A DNA stretch of 64,000 bases, taken from NCBI GenBank assembly GCA_019787685.1, contig JAHNUO010000035.1, positions 1 to 64,000 on the forward strand. Direction: 5' to 3'. Positions within the stretch are counted from its first letter, which is position 1; every line of letters begins with the position of its first letter. This document shows, piece by piece, positions 46,105 to 58,403 of this stretch. The DNA is from Chiua virens (lineage: Eukaryota > Basidiomycota > Agaricomycetes > Boletales > Boletaceae). The notes beneath the pieces are model-generated. The model worked only from the letters and a program-made list of their open reading frames with translations, was not told the origin of the DNA and made no database searches. The position numbers and the translations under genes are program-made.

Positions 46105-48944
46105 ATGACGATACGACAGATCACGACAGCATCCCTGAAACAACTCAAAAACACTGTCATTGGTAACCCATCTGCGAAACTCGCCCTTTCTCGCGATACC
46201 GCCTTCATTCATTCGTGCGTTCTCATCCCTGCACTCATTAACTCCATTCACGTCCCGCTCAAGCCTTGTTGACTGCCTCAACCATCCACCTACGTCTGGG
46301 GAACCACAAGGCTCACATGATGACATTCGTGTCGAGGCAGCCCATGTCATATCTTCGATCTCTTACGGTAAGCACAACGTCTAGTCCCACAGACTTGATT
46401 CCATCCCTTCCGATAGGTTCCGAGGCTGCACTTGCAAGTTTGCTTCGTGCAAATGTACTGCAATCCCTCGTTCGTGCCTTGTCTAGTTGGCAGGTTCTCG
46501 CAATCTCTCTCAAATCCGCGTTAGCGCGTGCCTTGCGTGTGTTCGCCAGTGCAATCATTGAAGTAACTGGGCCTACCCTTGGTCCAATCCGCATATATTC
46601 AGCCCAATTTCGAGCTGAGGCAAAGATTGCGCTCAACTATCTTTTCGAGGTTCGATTTAGTCCCTGCTGCACATATGCATATAGGCAGCTTTTATCATCT
46701 AGTTCGATAGCTTGGATGTGTTCCTCCCTCTTTTGGCCGATTTGTCAACGCAGACTTCGATTGAGATTGCGCAACTCATCGGAGCTGCAGTTCGCACAGA
46801 GGTTCACAGAAATGCTGTCATTGAATGGCTCCCACGCGTGGAGCGCCAGCGAGAAGTCAAGAGTAGGCGCGGTTGGGAGAGAACCGGCGTAGTGCATATG
46901 ACTACCCGACATGGTGCTTGGGCCATTCGGACCCTGACTGCCAAGATACAGAAAAGGGATTCCAAGGCATGCACTTTGTCCGTGTTCTACTGTCCGTGTA
47001 CTGATATTATAACGGGATTAGATACAAGATGCAGCATTATGTGCACTTGCAGCACTCGCTCTGGACAATCCCCCCGTCGCTACTGTGTTGGCAAGGGTAT
47101 CCCCTGACGGTAGTAAGCAAACGGACAGCCTACATGCACCTAACATTCACTCGGTGGTAGCTATGCCTCCTCTCGTTTTGGTTCTTTCCTTAACCAAGAG
47201 TCGCGTCACGGATGTCCAACTCGCAGCATCACTATGGTGGGTCCTTCGAGATTCTTCATCCATTTTACTTAATCGTCAATACCAGCGTTACAAACATCAT
47301 CCGAGCGCAAGCCAACAACCACCCAGGAGCCGTGGACCATGCAGCTGCGCTAACTGTTATTCGGGTGCTCAATCGTATCCTGATTTCGCCTTCCGAGTCC
47401 GCCCAAAACCAAACTAAAGCTTGTCACGCGCTTTGTTTGTACCACGCCTCTGTTATTACTAAAGGGGTTGACATTTTTGGCAGTGTTACTGGTTAGAGAC
47501 GAAAAAGATATTTGTCTTGAAGTATATGATCGTGGAGTCCTGGCAAATGTCGCGACCCTTGTCAAATCGATCACACCCACTGGGGAGCCTTCTGATTGGG
47601 ACATCGACGAGTCTGAGAGTAACGTTATCCTTCGAGAGGTCTGCCCGTTCCCCCTATCTCCGTTTCCATCGTTCATCTCCACTATCCCTATTCGCCACAT
47701 TAGGCAGCGCTCATGACGATAGCCTCTATTGCACTCTTTGACAGAGTCATTAAACGGGATTTAGCTGACAACATTCAATTGATACCCCTAATTCGAGCAT
47801 GCCTTTCGCACAAAAGCGTAGGGGTGCGCGTGGGTGCTTGTCAGTGCATACGAGCACTCAGCCGTGATGCCGCGATAATACGAACAAACCTCACTGATAG
47901 CGGAGCTGGACTAGCTCTGTACCAAGTATTTAAAAAGGAGGACGAAGACCTCAGAGTCATCTCTGCCGCGCTGGCTGTGGTGTGTAATCTCGTAAACGAT
48001 TTTTCCCCTCTAAGACCGGTAGGTGCTACGGTTCGAGTCCGTGGGTGTCTACTTAGGAAAGCAATTGACAAGGTTATGATCGCGGATGGCCTCCTTCCGC
48101 GGTTGACGAAACTGTTCAAAATCGAGGATCAAGGGATTCGGGTGAATGTCCTATGGGCACTGAAGAATTTGATATGCAAAAGCAGCCTTTCCACGAAACG
48201 GGGGGTTATGACGCAACTCGGATGGAACCACCTCGCCGAGTAAGTGACTTGGATCTTGTCTTGAATCCTTTCCCTGACAGAGACTCTGTGTCCATGACAG
48301 ACTCGTAAACGATGTAGACCCTCAGATCCAAGAACAAGCATTCTGCATTCTTCGGAACCTCGCAGAAGATGAAGAAGGCATTCTTCTCGCTTTCAGCTCA
48401 CTGGGGGAGGACCTCGTCGCGAATTGCATTTCCGTTGGCCTCGACTCCCCCAGCGAACTCGTCACGCGCGAGGTACGTCCTCCAAGCGTCCACCCTCCAC
48501 GCTCACTCCCCCTCTCCACAGACCGCCTACTTTCTCGGAAACTTGTCCAATGGCACACGCGCGCAGCAGGACCTCATCTTCACCCACCCACCCATCCTCG
48601 ACCTCGTGCACACGTGCATGGCAGACGGCAAATCCGGCGTCCGCTCCCCGCTCGTATCCTGCGTGCTCAACCTACTCACGAGTAATCCCAGACGACGGCA
48701 AGATTTGGTCGAGGCTGGATTCGTGTCGACGTTGAGACATTTGTGCGACTGGACTGGGGCGGGCGGGGGCGGGGTAAGCGTCAGTCCGGGGGGGTTGGGG
48801 AGCGCGGGTGGGATCGGGGCGGGGAGTATAGGGATGGGGGCTATGAGACATCATATCAACTCGGAGGACGATAAGGATGCGGCGGGGTTGGCGAGGAGGG
48901 TGTTGGATTTGATGGATACGTGCGTGATTGGGGATATGCTTTGA
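46105..48944 (+). CDS. ARMC8/Gid5 (Vid28)-like armadillo-repeat protein
   Basis: Scaffold subunit of the GID/CTLH E3 ligase, which degrades gluconeogenic enzymes in yeast and other targets elsewhere. Starts TIRQITTASLKQLKNTVIGN with a following SAKLALSRD, as in ARMC8. ARM repeats run through the protein: GSEAALASLLRANVLQSLVR, RACLSHKSVGVRVGACQCIR, DLRVISAALAVVCNLVNDFS, GIRVNVLWALKNLICKSSLS, QIQEQAFCILRNLAEDEEGI, TAYFLGNLSNGTRAQQDLI and LVSCVLNLLTSNPRRRQDLV. A Gly-rich loop precedes the end, LARRVLDLMDTCVIGDML, a typical ARMC8 finish. An intron 48019-48072 (54 nt, in frame, stop-free) was called because it interrupts the conserved NDFSPLRP/VMIADGLLPRL junction. Around ten exons. Confidence 0.85.
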
Positions 48945-50223
48945 GAGCGAGTGTGGCTTGGTGAGTGGACACGACATCGTTGCGACGGCCTTGTAAGCTT
49001 ACTTGTCATCAGTGCTAGAAATATATTTGATAATATCGTAGGATATGATCAGAGCACGAACGTGACCGAGACGAAGGCCTTTATATTATACCATCGCTGT
49101 GGACCCGGCCGCCCCAGAGACCGCGGATAGCCTTGTGCGGTTTCGTTCATTCCCATCCTTCCCTAACCCGTCGCTTTGGATTCGACACATTCGCTTTGTC
49201 ACAGAGTGGGTAGTGGTTGCACAATCTGGATATACCAAGGGTCTTCAAACTGACCAGTTAGAGCGTGGTCTCAAAATCATAGGCTCTCCTGGAGTTGCGT
49301 TCGGTGAGGACGAGAATATCGCTGTCGTCAAAATGGCTAGCATATTGCTACGCAGCGTTATTAAAGAGGACATTGAAGATTCAAACGTCGCCCCTGAGTA
49401 GATTCTTCCCTTGGCAAGACAGTCACTTTTTTCTCTCTTTTCAGTGGAGAAAATTCTATTACGGACAGAACGCGTGACGATAAAAGAGTCTTATTGACTT
49501 CCCGAGTCCTCAAGTACGTTCGAATTTCTGACCACGTTGGCACTGACCATCTCGCCTTTCCCCCCTAAATGGCACTCTAATATAGTTCCAGTGAGATGTG
49601 AGTCGGCAGACTCGAGTTCCCGTGTCTGTAACTAGTGGCTTGGCGCTCAACCCGAAGCTTTCTGTTCCACTTCTAAAAAGGACACCATTCCCAGCGAAGT
49701 AGCTATATCAGCGCTTGATCGCCTATATTTTATCGAGCACAAAGGTTGTGGTTTGTCAGCACCAGAGCAAGATCACACTCGCATTGATGTGCGGATTCGA
49801 TCAACTCGGAGACATTCCTGCAATACGCTACGTGGGGGAAAGAGATCGCAACCATGTACTATCAGGGTTTTCAGAATACATATTGTCGCTATCAGGTCTT
49901 GGGGGTGTGGCACAAGCTTGACTCAATTCGCTCAATTCAAGTCACGTTACACCCCAGACTCAGACCAGTCACTTGTGTAAAATAAATACTTTGGAGACGT
50001 ATCGACTCAAGTATGTTTGTCATGGACGGTAAACAACAAAAGATCAGCAAGAAACAAAACATTGAGACCTGTCGAAACTTTTAAATAACATGCCAGCACG
50101 GATTCAGGGTGTGACCCCACGATAGTTTGGATTCGCCAGAAGCGCATTCGACCTAACGGCCGTTCCAGTAAACATTTGTAGGGTGTTATGTATGAGAATA
50201 GATAACGCATGCTTACGCGACTC
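48945..50223. other. Intergenic region with unassigned frames
   Basis: A plus frame from about 49099 to 49401 (TEWVVVAQSGYTKGLQTDQL, then FGEDENIAVVKMASILLRSV) looks protein-like, and another lies near 49715-49980, but no family or consistent exon chain can be given. It may be the remnant of a gene. No transposon features noticed. Confidence 0.35.
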
Positions 50224-51248
50224 TTAGTGCGACTTTGACTCGTTTCGCCGGGCCATCGCCGCATTTAGAGCTGGTTCATTCTTGATGTACGTTTGGATAA
50301 GTTTGACCGTCTCGTTGCGGAGCTTCTCGAGGGTCATTTCGTATCCATCCCTGCCTATGTCACACGTGGTTCATGACCTTATCAAAAAGGGGAGAGAGAG
50401 GAGTCACATACTTGAAACCTCGACGTGGGGTACAGGCCCTCCAGCTTTCTTCTCGATAGGTACCAAGCACCGCATTTTCAGCAATCTATCGTATTCGGCC
50501 TGCCACTCTTCTTTTGACAAGGTTATTTTCGCTTGCGACGACTCTACTTCGATTAGATTGACGAGGAGATCGTGCTTGCTGAATACCACGATAAGAGGAA
50601 CTGTCGCCGGCGCCAGACGGTTGAATTACATATAGCAGAGGGGTGAATGCTAATGACGTACTATTCCCCAGTATCTCCTTCCTCCCTTTAAGGAATTTTT
50701 CCCCAGCAGATTCTATGAGGCGAGCGCCTGCATAAGGTATCTCCAGACAAAGCCTGCATCGCCCTTGGCTTCAGTGGGCGCTCGTGACTGTCAGGAGATT
50801 ACTCACCAAACAGCGTGAAGCTGGTCTTCCAAGTCTGGTTTTGATACTCGCTCCTGGACGAATTTTTGAGCGTCCTCTACGTTCTGTTTTTCGGCGGCCT
50901 CGAAACCACGGCTGTCATGAACGATAAACCGAGGGTCAAGTTTCGCAATGTACTCGTGTTCGATGTTTGTTTCACCACGGGTAGTATCGCAGGATTCCTA
51001 TGCTGGATCGTCACCCGATCTGGCTCCATCTGCGGCTGGACGACTTACGCATTCGACACCCATCGCTTTCTTTATCAATGACGATTTGCCTACACCAGAC
51101 TACAAAGCAGAAGATGAGTCTTTGGATTCCATTTTGTTCACAATGAGAGACAACCTCGCCAATGACTAAGACCCGATACCTGAAAACATCGATGAGGTGT
51201 ATGACGAGCAAGAGTGGCTGAAATTTGCCTGAATGACGATTCATCCAT
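50224..51248 (-). CDS. GTPase-domain (P-loop NTPase) protein
   Basis: A small GTP-binding protein of the kind common in agaricomycetes, annotated only as 'G domain-containing'. ATG 51248 gives MDESSFR, joined by a GC-AG intron to YRVLVIGE. A further intron joins this to SGVGKSSLIKKAMGVEC, making a full G1/P-loop (GESGVGKSS). Later come DTTRGETNIEHEYIAKLDPR (switch I region), FIVHDSRGFEAAEKQNVEDA (G3 variant DSRG) and DQLHAVWYCIS. VVFSKHDLL resembles the G4 (N/T-KxD) element with SKHD. The tail has WQAEYDRLLKMRCLVPIEKK and AALNAAMARRNESKSH-like sequence. No membrane segment. Biological role unknown. It is divergent from Cog6. Confidence 0.75.
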
Positions 51249-51683
51249 AGTGGATTGGAGCTACCTCGTACAATCAGAAATGGACACCGAGTTGAAGTCT
51301 AATAGCACACACCGATTGATAGGTCTTGGTCTGCTACTACTGACTCGAGGGGACTGCTGGCTGAGAGTTGGGAGTTGGAAGCAAGGAAGCCGAGAGCTTA
51401 CCCGGGAACCAGCGCTTTATGAGCGTTGCCCCATGCCCAGATAAGCATGGCTCGAGGGCCAGCCGCCCAGGCCCCAGCGCTAGATCATGATAGCATCTCC
51501 TTCTGGTAAAATTGGCATCAGGGCTGGCTCTATCTGAGATAATACTTGCAATATTGCACAAACCACCAGAAACGTTGTGTACACTCGAGATTTTCGAGTA
51601 TTTTGAAGGTGATGAGGTTATCGCGCAGCTAGTGTTTTACTGATTAGTAATAAGTCTAAGCCGCGTTTTCGATCTCGTCGAAC
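51249..51683. promoter_or_regulatory. Divergent promoter region, GTPase gene / COG6
   Basis: 435 bases between divergent starts. Contains GC-rich inverted pieces near 51380-51480 (GAGCGTTGCCCCATGCCC, GGGCCAGCCGCCCAGGCCCC) but no assignable element. Confidence 0.35.
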
Positions 51684-54454
51684 GTGTCTGAGTCAGGCTC
51701 TTCGATGTCGCTTAGCGTGTCACCATCATCAACAATTCAACATGCACTGACTTCGACCCCTTCTGCTCGTAACCCAGTAACCCTACGATTGCGCAAAATA
51801 CTAGGGACCACCTTCACCGACCCTGCGACGACAGAGGCATTTCAAACGCTCTCTCAATTGTACAGCACTTCCGTCGCTTGCGTTCCCTATACCGACAGTA
51901 CAGAACGGAGTATCGATGATGAGGACGACTGGAGCGACCTAGATTCTGAAGGAACCGCATCGGGAGACAATGGATCAAGGCAGGCGGACATCACGAACGA
52001 GACCGCGGCGCGTGCGCGCAAGAACCTCCAGAGAGACTTGGAGAACAAACTGGCTGAGGGGAGTCAGCACTTTTTGGAAGCGTTCGGAGAAGTCGATCAG
52101 GTATGCCGATAGCTTGCTCGTTTAGCCCCCAAACGCATCATTATCCGAACACCAGAAATTAGATGACTTGCAAAGGATTGTGGCAGAGATGCGGCAACAT
52201 TGCGATGATGCCGAGGCACAACTCAAATTAACAGAAGAAGCAAGTCGATCGCTGCTCGAGCAAGCGGAGAGTCTGAAAACCGAGAGGTATGTGTTTCATT
52301 CAATCAGGGAATCATGTTAACCACCATTACATCAAGGCAGGCAGTGGAAACACGAAAATCCATTGTATTGCTGTTTCTTGATCATTTCACACTCAACGAT
52401 GATGAGGTTGAAGCTATCACTTCTCGCGAACTATCACTTGGTTCACCGTTTTTCTCGGCGTTGAACAAAACCGAGCGGATTCGGGCCGATTGTAGAGTGC
52501 TGATGTCTGGGGAGGAAGGTCCGACAAAGGCAGGGTACGTCTCCTTTCATTGGTCTATCATCTGTGATCTTACTTAGTCTTTCATAGCATGGATATTATG
52601 GCAACGACATCTTCGTATCTCGAGCAAGGCTATGACAAGATTCATCGTTGGTTGACGTTTGAGTTCCGTCGGATCGGAAGGGAGAGCCAACTCGAAGTGA
52701 GCTCAGTGATGTGTGAAGCTATCCGTCGGCTTTCGCAAAGGCCCGAGTTGCTAACGTGGGTGTCGTACTTTTTTGGTCTGACACACATTTCAATCGAGTT
52801 ATCCAGCGACGCCCTCAGTTTTCTCTCAGAAGCAAGGCAAAGTACATCGCTAACTCACTTCCTCGACGCTCTGACACGCGGTGGACCTTCTGGACTTCCG
52901 CGCCCAATCGAACTACACGCACACGATCCTATTCGATATATTGGTGACATGCTTGCATGGGTCCATCAAGCAATAGCTGCGGAATGCGAATTCCTTGAGA
53001 GTTTGTTTGGTTTGAACGGCCAGGCACGCATGGTAGGAGCTGTACGGACATCCAATGGAACCGAGGAAGAGGAGTGGGTGAAAGACCTGTTAAACTCTTC
53101 GGTCACCAAGCTTTGTGTGCCGCTCAAGGTAAGCGGGATTTCGACGTGTCCAGTGGATTCGGTCAGTTTATTCGAGTCTAACAAGCTGAAACATAGGTTC
53201 GAGTTCTGCAAACTGTCCGGGTGCAGGACAGCAGTCTCCTTTCGTACAAGATTGCCAATCTCCTGCAGTATTACATGTTCACTATGCAACGAACGATCGG
53301 TGATCAATCTATACTTTCCCAGACACTCTCCGAGTAGGTACTTTTCAATTTCCACGGAATCGACTACTATATGCGGTCGTACTCTAGGATAACAGAGGTC
53401 AGTTACAAGGTCTTCTTCGACTCGATAGAGACGCAAGGACGCGCCTTGCATCGTATACCCTTGGTTCGGGATTCATATTACCTTTTGTATCCTTTTGCTC
53501 ACGCATCCAACAGGAACTTGACGACCCCTCGCTCTCGCCTCCGCATTCCATCATCGACCACGCCCAACTCCTGCGCGAAATCATGCAAGTTTATGATTCC
53601 TCCCTGCTCAGCGAGGGATATTCAGATCCTTCAGAGGCAAGTACGGGCTTCCGACGTATTCTGGATGTCATGGTCGACCCTGCTGTCACCATGTGTGCCG
53701 CCGCCGCCGAAGAAAAGGCAAAGTCGCGTCCAAAGTGGGATCGCGCTGTATTTGTATTGAATTGCCTGGGTTACCTGGAGGTACGTGAGTTGGCGGGCTC
53801 GGTTCCTTTGTATGCTTACGTTGGGTCATTGTGGGCGGCCAGAACGTGCTTGAACCATTTGCATTCACAGAAGACAAACGCAAAGAGGTGAGGGACAACA
53901 TAGAGGAAAGAGTGCGATCGCTGGAAGACGAACACGTACGTTTCTTGTATATTCTCTTCGTCCTGACATGTCAAATTTATTACCAAACCCACAGTATCAA
54001 GATATCCTCAAGGACACTTCTCTGAGCGATGCTATTCACACGTTAGAAACGAAAGATCCCGCGGTGAGTCTTTCGTCATCCTGCCTCATTTACTAACCGC
54101 GAATCTTTGGCCGTGGCGACGGCAATCCAGACACCCCTTTCTCGTCTTCCGGCAACTGAACCAGAGGCGCTCGCCAAATCCCTTGGTAAATTCTCTCTTT
54201 GGCTGTCCACTTCGGACGTTATCTCCCCACCACGCTTGTTTCCACTCTCGTCATCGCTCCTGGCTGGGCAGGTACATCACGGGGCATTGCGGCGGGTTGT
54301 GTGCGCATACAGTGCGCTTTGCGAAGAGGTACGGAGGGAGAGCACGCGTGGCAAGTATGTCGCTGGAAGTGTGGTTTTGGGGAGGGAGCGGCCGTTTGGA
54401 CAGGCGGAGTTGTTGAGGCAGATATTCGGACTTGAAGAAGAGGAGGTGAAATAA
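51684..54454 (+). CDS. COG6: Conserved oligomeric Golgi complex subunit 6 (Cog6)
   Basis: Lobe B subunit of the COG tether for retrograde vesicles inside the Golgi. N-terminal exon: a Ser-rich leader from MSESGSSMSL, then RNPVTLRLRKILGTTFTDPA with TTEAFQTLSQLY, the family hallmark. A coiled coil follows (ARARKNLQRDLENKLAEGSQ, then KLDDLQRIVAEMRQHCDDAE, AQLKLTEEASRSLLEQAESL). Then LFLDHFTLNDDEVEAI, FFSALNKTERIRADCRVLMS, MDIMATTSSYLEQGYDKIHR and WLTFEFRRIGRESQLEVSSV, RHPIELHAHDPIRYIGDMLA-like sequence and CAAAAEEKAKSRPKWDRAVF with LNCLGYLE. The end is LLRQIFGLEEEEVK. About ten exons; no defects noticed. Confidence 0.92.
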
Positions 54455-55019
54455 ACTAGTAAAGTGACTACCCGCTCATAGTGAATGACATCAACAGAAA
54501 CTTGCGGTTCGTCTAGAATTGGGCTGGAACCATTGGGGCAGATGCATGATACAGCAAGAAAACTGAAAATTTTAAGCATAATGTAAAGAGAATGACACTG
54601 ATAATTTGGCCTTGGAAGTAGCATATACACAACACTTTGGTGAACATATGCATGCATGTATGATGTTGATGCTGAGCAAAAATTCAAACTTAAAAAAAAA
54701 CTTTATGCTGCCAATGCCAGGCTCCAGATCATGATACAGTACATGCTGGCAATCCAACTTGAAGCTGCAAATGAATATAAATACAACTTGGGTGAGAAAA
54801 AGGAAACATGCCTATTGGATCTGAGTCTGAGTCTGAGTCTGCACAAGTTGTACATCCACTGCAATGTACATGTTCATCAACAAGGAAAAGGCAAGGAACA
54901 CTGTTGTGGTCAGCATGCCACTGAATACAAATAGTTGTATCTGCCCAAAGGACTCTTGCACTGGCAGATACAAGTTTTCTGCCACAAGTCAACAATTCTA
55001 ATGAACAGAAAGGGCAGTG
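54455..55019. other. AT-rich region downstream of COG6
   Basis: Markedly AT-richer than the neighbouring genes, with runs of A and a short tandem GAGTCT array near 54822-54840. No gene seen. It forms the left part of an AT-richer island (about 54.5-56.0 kb) holding the membrane-protein gene. Confidence 0.45.
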
Positions 55020-55966
55020 TCAGCACATACCATCTAGCAGGGCATGCTTGAAGACCCATAGAGCAGTAAGATGGATGAGGTTTGCCCCCAATGAAAGAAC
55101 AAGATCAAAATTATTGGAAAAGTGGGGGGTAGGAGCAGTTGTTGATGACCACAGCTTGGTCAACTTGACTAGAGTAAAAAGGACTCGGACATTGATGAAT
55201 GTTGTGATAAACCCTGGAACTCCCATAGTGGGGAGATCATAGCTTAGATGGAAGGCATTTAGAAAATAGAGTGCAAAGAGGGTTATGCAGTATTGGAGGA
55301 AAGAGCTGGCCAACCAAATGACTGCTGTCTTGATAGTGCTCATCAAGGTTGTAGTTCTGTTAAAACAAGGAAAAACATACTTGGGAGAGTCTGTAGTCTT
55401 CAAACTTTGTAGCCAGAGTATCTAAGTTGGTTCCCCAGAAACCATCCATGAAGCAGAGTACTGCAAAAAAGCTTCCTGAGAATATAATCAGGCCCAAGCT
55501 TCTGTTCATCATTTCCAAGTCATAGTAGAAGTCATCCTGATTCAATATTGCTGCAACATGTCAAGTGTGTATGACTCATAACTTAGAACAAGAAAGAAAT
55601 GTCATAAAACTTACTAAGCATAAGTTTCTCCAAGATCAATAGAGTTATCATGACTGTCATAGCACTAGCATACCCTATTAACTATTTCAAGCATGCACAA
55701 AGCTGAGGAAGTTGGGCTAGCATACCTGAGTTTGTTTTAGTCATAACTAGAACAATTAGAGTGCTGAAAGCTGACAAGACTTCCATCCCACTGCTGGTGG
55801 ATGTGCAAAAAGAGAACAGAAGATCAATATGACTATCAGATTGAAAGGGGAGCATCTGGTGAAAGCCATTGAGGGTGTAGAGTGCAAAAAGTGTAATGTA
55901 GAATTGGAGGTAGAGATTGAAGAGTGTGATGGTCACTGAAATGGTTCTGCTGGTAACCCTTGGCAT
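55020..55966 (-). CDS. Unknown multi-pass membrane protein with an internal repeat
   Basis: Four exons can be joined in frame: MPRVTSRTISVTITLFNLYL onwards; GYASAMTVMITLLILEKLML; DDFYYDLEMMNRSLGLIIFS through SNFFAVLCF-like to KFEDYRLSQ; and TAVIWLASSFLQYCITLFAL to the stop at 55020. The predicted protein is about 265 residues with roughly six or seven hydrophobic segments. It has an internal repeat: YLQFYITLFALYTLNGFHQ in the first half matches FLQYCITLFALYFLNAFHLS in the second. No family is recognised; more 5' exons may exist. Base composition is AT-richer than the flanks. It lies between COG6 and the UPF0303 gene; possible roles such as receptor or transporter are speculation. Confidence 0.55.
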
Positions 55967-56082
55967 TTTGCAGTGTGAGAAGATGGAGGATGAAGCAGAG
56001 TTGTGGACAGGGGCAGATTTGTTGGATATAGGGGTAACCTAATCACAAACAATTCGAGCATCATTTATCCACTCTCCAACTC

Positions 56083-56592
56083 CTATTTTTTCTCCAGGTA
56101 TTCCCGGATGGCATTGACAATGACAGCATGGTCATCTTCCTGCTTCAATCCGCTTACCACAATCACGCCCACAACGCCTTCCACGCCCTTGACCCGCACC
56201 GGAAACCCACCACCATGACACCCATATACACTCGGATCCTGCATCTCGAATTTATCCTTGAGTGCCGCCTGCACGGCTGTCCCCGGCTGCTCCGTTTCCA
56301 TCTTGACCCGCATCCGGAGCGTGGACATCCCCCATCGGAGCACAACTGCCTCTTTGCGTTTGACCCAGTGCATGTTGTCGGGGAGCGTCCCCGGACGGGA
56401 TGTCGCAAAGAAGAGCAACTGGGAGGAGTTGGCGTGGGCAATGTAGACGACCACGGGGCGGGTGTGGTGCATGCGACAGTGGGTGCGGATGAGGGTGCCG
56501 AGTTCCCAAGCGACGTCGCTGTCAAAGGTCGGGAGGACGCAAGCGTCTTCTTGTGCTTTGAGGTCATCAAACTGGGGGGTGTCAAGCACCAT
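56083..56592 (-). CDS. UPF0303 / HbpS-like family protein
   Basis: Single-exon gene of 169 residues resembling yeast Ybr137w and bacterial GlcG/HbpS-fold proteins (some bind heme; a YBR137W link to the Get pathway is reported). Visible features: DDLKAQEDACVLPTFDSDVA, WELGTLIRTHCRMHHTRPVV, VYIAHANSSQLLFFAT, GTLPDNMHWVKRKEAVVLRW, YGCHGGGFPVRVKGVEGVVG with VIVVSGLKQEDDHAVIVNAI, then REYLEKK. The GGFPV...GVVG..VSGL..E.DH pattern is the family signature. Exact function uncertain. Confidence 0.85.
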   Translation of the reverse strand: MVLDTPQFDDLKAQEDACVLPTFDSDVAWELGTLIRTHCRMHHTRPVVVYIAHANSSQLLFFATSRPGTLPDNMHWVKRKEAVVLRWGMSTLRMRVKMETEQPGTAVQAALKDKFEMQDPSVYGCHGGGFPVRVKGVEGVVGVIVVSGLKQEDDHAVIVNAIREYLEKK

Positions 56593-57186
56593 CAGCGGGT
56601 GTGTGCGTAAGTGGAGGGGATGTTACCGTGAGGGAGGACATGTTGGGAGTGTCCGTGTGTACAGACAGGTGGGCAATGTTTATATACGTAGATGGATTGC
56701 CCCCGGTGTTACTCCGAAGGCGTGAGCTAGACAAATAGAATCATTTGAGAGGGACGGTACGCGGGCCGAAGGCTGGCACGTGTGATCGATGGACCGTCTT
56801 CAGAGGATGTTTCGGAGCATTGGACTTGGGAAGGAAGCTCGGGAACTTGGACATGTGTGCTGATGGTCATGGGACGATCGTCCGTCCGTCCAAGGGCCTG
56901 ATGACAACTCTGAGGATGTTTCCAAAATATCAGACTTGGGAAGCAAACTCGGAAACATGGTCGAATGCGGCAGCGTGTGTGACAGTTATCGATGGGACAG
57001 ATGATGAACGTTTTGGTTGGAGAATGGTCGGACGTGTTAGTAGAACTTTAGCCCAAGGTCCCAGGATGTTTCCAAAGTCACTGCAATTGGAGACAAGCGT
57101 AAGGGGGATTAGTTAGTCAAAACAAGTGTCAATACAACGCGCGTCCTGAACGCGCTCGAGGGTACTCACCAGTCTCTCTCGAAATC
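56593..57186. repeat. Intergenic region with a degenerate direct repeat
   Basis: Two copies of about 50 bases start at 56811 and 56911 (GAGGATGTTTC..A.AT..GACTTGGGAAG.AA.CTCGG.AAC.TGG), and a shorter third starts near 57062 (AGGATGTTTCCAAAG). The blocks also share ATCG(A/T).GG.C upstream. No gene; the 123-codon plus frame here simply reads through the repeats. Confidence 0.5.
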
Positions 57187-58403
57187 ATGGTTGCATCAAC
57201 GACAGAACAAGTACGTTTTCGCTCTCGTTTTATCCTAGCTCCTGATCCTGGACCGCTATCATAGCTAACAGTCCTCGGTGGCACTACCGTCAGTGAGTAC
57301 AACCCACCGTTCGGACCTGGATACGTCACCGATCCAACGGATCGCTTTCAGTCGTCCACCCGCTCGTCCTACTCTCCGTGACAGACCACCATGCCCGTTC
57401 TGTATCCCGCAACTCGTCAAAACGAGTCGTTGGTGTCCTACTAGGGCAGGACAACGGCAAGACGGTCAACGTCGCCAATTCATTCGGCATCCCATTCGAA
57501 GAAGACGAAAAGGACAGCAAGACGTGGTTCCTCGACCACAACTACATTGAAGGCATGTACGACATGTTCAAAAAAGTCAACGGTACGTCTCCAATTACAT
57601 CCCGTCGCTGTGCGTGATGCGATCCGCCGTCTCGCCAGCTCGAGAACGCATGATCGGATGGTATCACACGGGGCCCAAACTGAGGGCGTCCGATCAAGAA
57701 ATAAACGATTTATTTAAGCGGTATATTGCCAAACCGGTCATGGTCATCGTCGACGTACGACCCGACACCGTCGGGATCCCTACCGATGCATATTACGCCG
57801 TCGAAGAAATCAAAGACGTGCGTCCTGTCTCCTACCCCGCCGCCATATGACTGCACGTACCTCTAGGACGGCACAGAGACACGTAAGACGTTCCTGCACG
57901 TCCCGTCTGCCATCGAAGCCGAAGAGGCGGAAGAGATCGGCGTCGAGCATCTGCTGCGGGATATCAAAGATTCAACGACGACGACCCTGGCGACGCGTGT
58001 GAGCGAGCAGCTTGCATCGTTGCAAGGGCTGCAGTCGCGGCTGCGGGACGTGCACGGCTATCTCAGGGACGTGGCTGCGGGGACGTTGCCGGTCAATCAT
58101 CAGATTATATACCACCTGCAGGATGCGCTCAATTTGCTGCCGGATCTGAGTGAACCGGGAGTGACGCAGAGCTTCACGTCGAGCACGAACGACCAGTTGT
58201 TGGTGGTGTATTTGAGTACGCTTCTAAGGGCGGTGATTGCGCTGCACGCGCTTGTGGACAACAAGGCGACGATCGGACGGGCTGAGTTAGAAGAGGGTGC
58301 GGATGAAAAGGAGAAGGATAAGAAGGCGAACGGGGAGGGGAAGAAGGGCGAGGCAAAGGACGGCAAGGACAAGGATAAATCAGAGGGAGACAGGGGACTG
58401 TAG
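57187..58403 (+). CDS. RPN8: 26S proteasome regulatory subunit Rpn8 (PSMD7)
   Basis: MPN-domain lid subunit that pairs with Rpn11. Exon 1 (57187-57210) encodes MVASTTEQ, and a small exon gives LTVLGGTTV. The next joins to [17 protein letters not shown], then [95 protein letters not shown] and [20 protein letters not shown], the MPN core. The JAMM metal ligands are absent, as is normal for Rpn8. Helices for Rpn11 and lid contact follow ([40 protein letters not shown]), and the C-terminus is a charged Lys/Glu/Gly tail. The small second exon was placed using the acceptor that keeps [11 protein letters not shown] in frame. Confidence 0.93.

Noticed and set aside
48016..48060. tRNA-like B-box sequence (GGTTCGAGTCC)
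   Set aside because: It lies inside a short intron of the ARMC8-like gene, and no acceptor stem, A box or 70-90 nt cloverleaf can be drawn around it.
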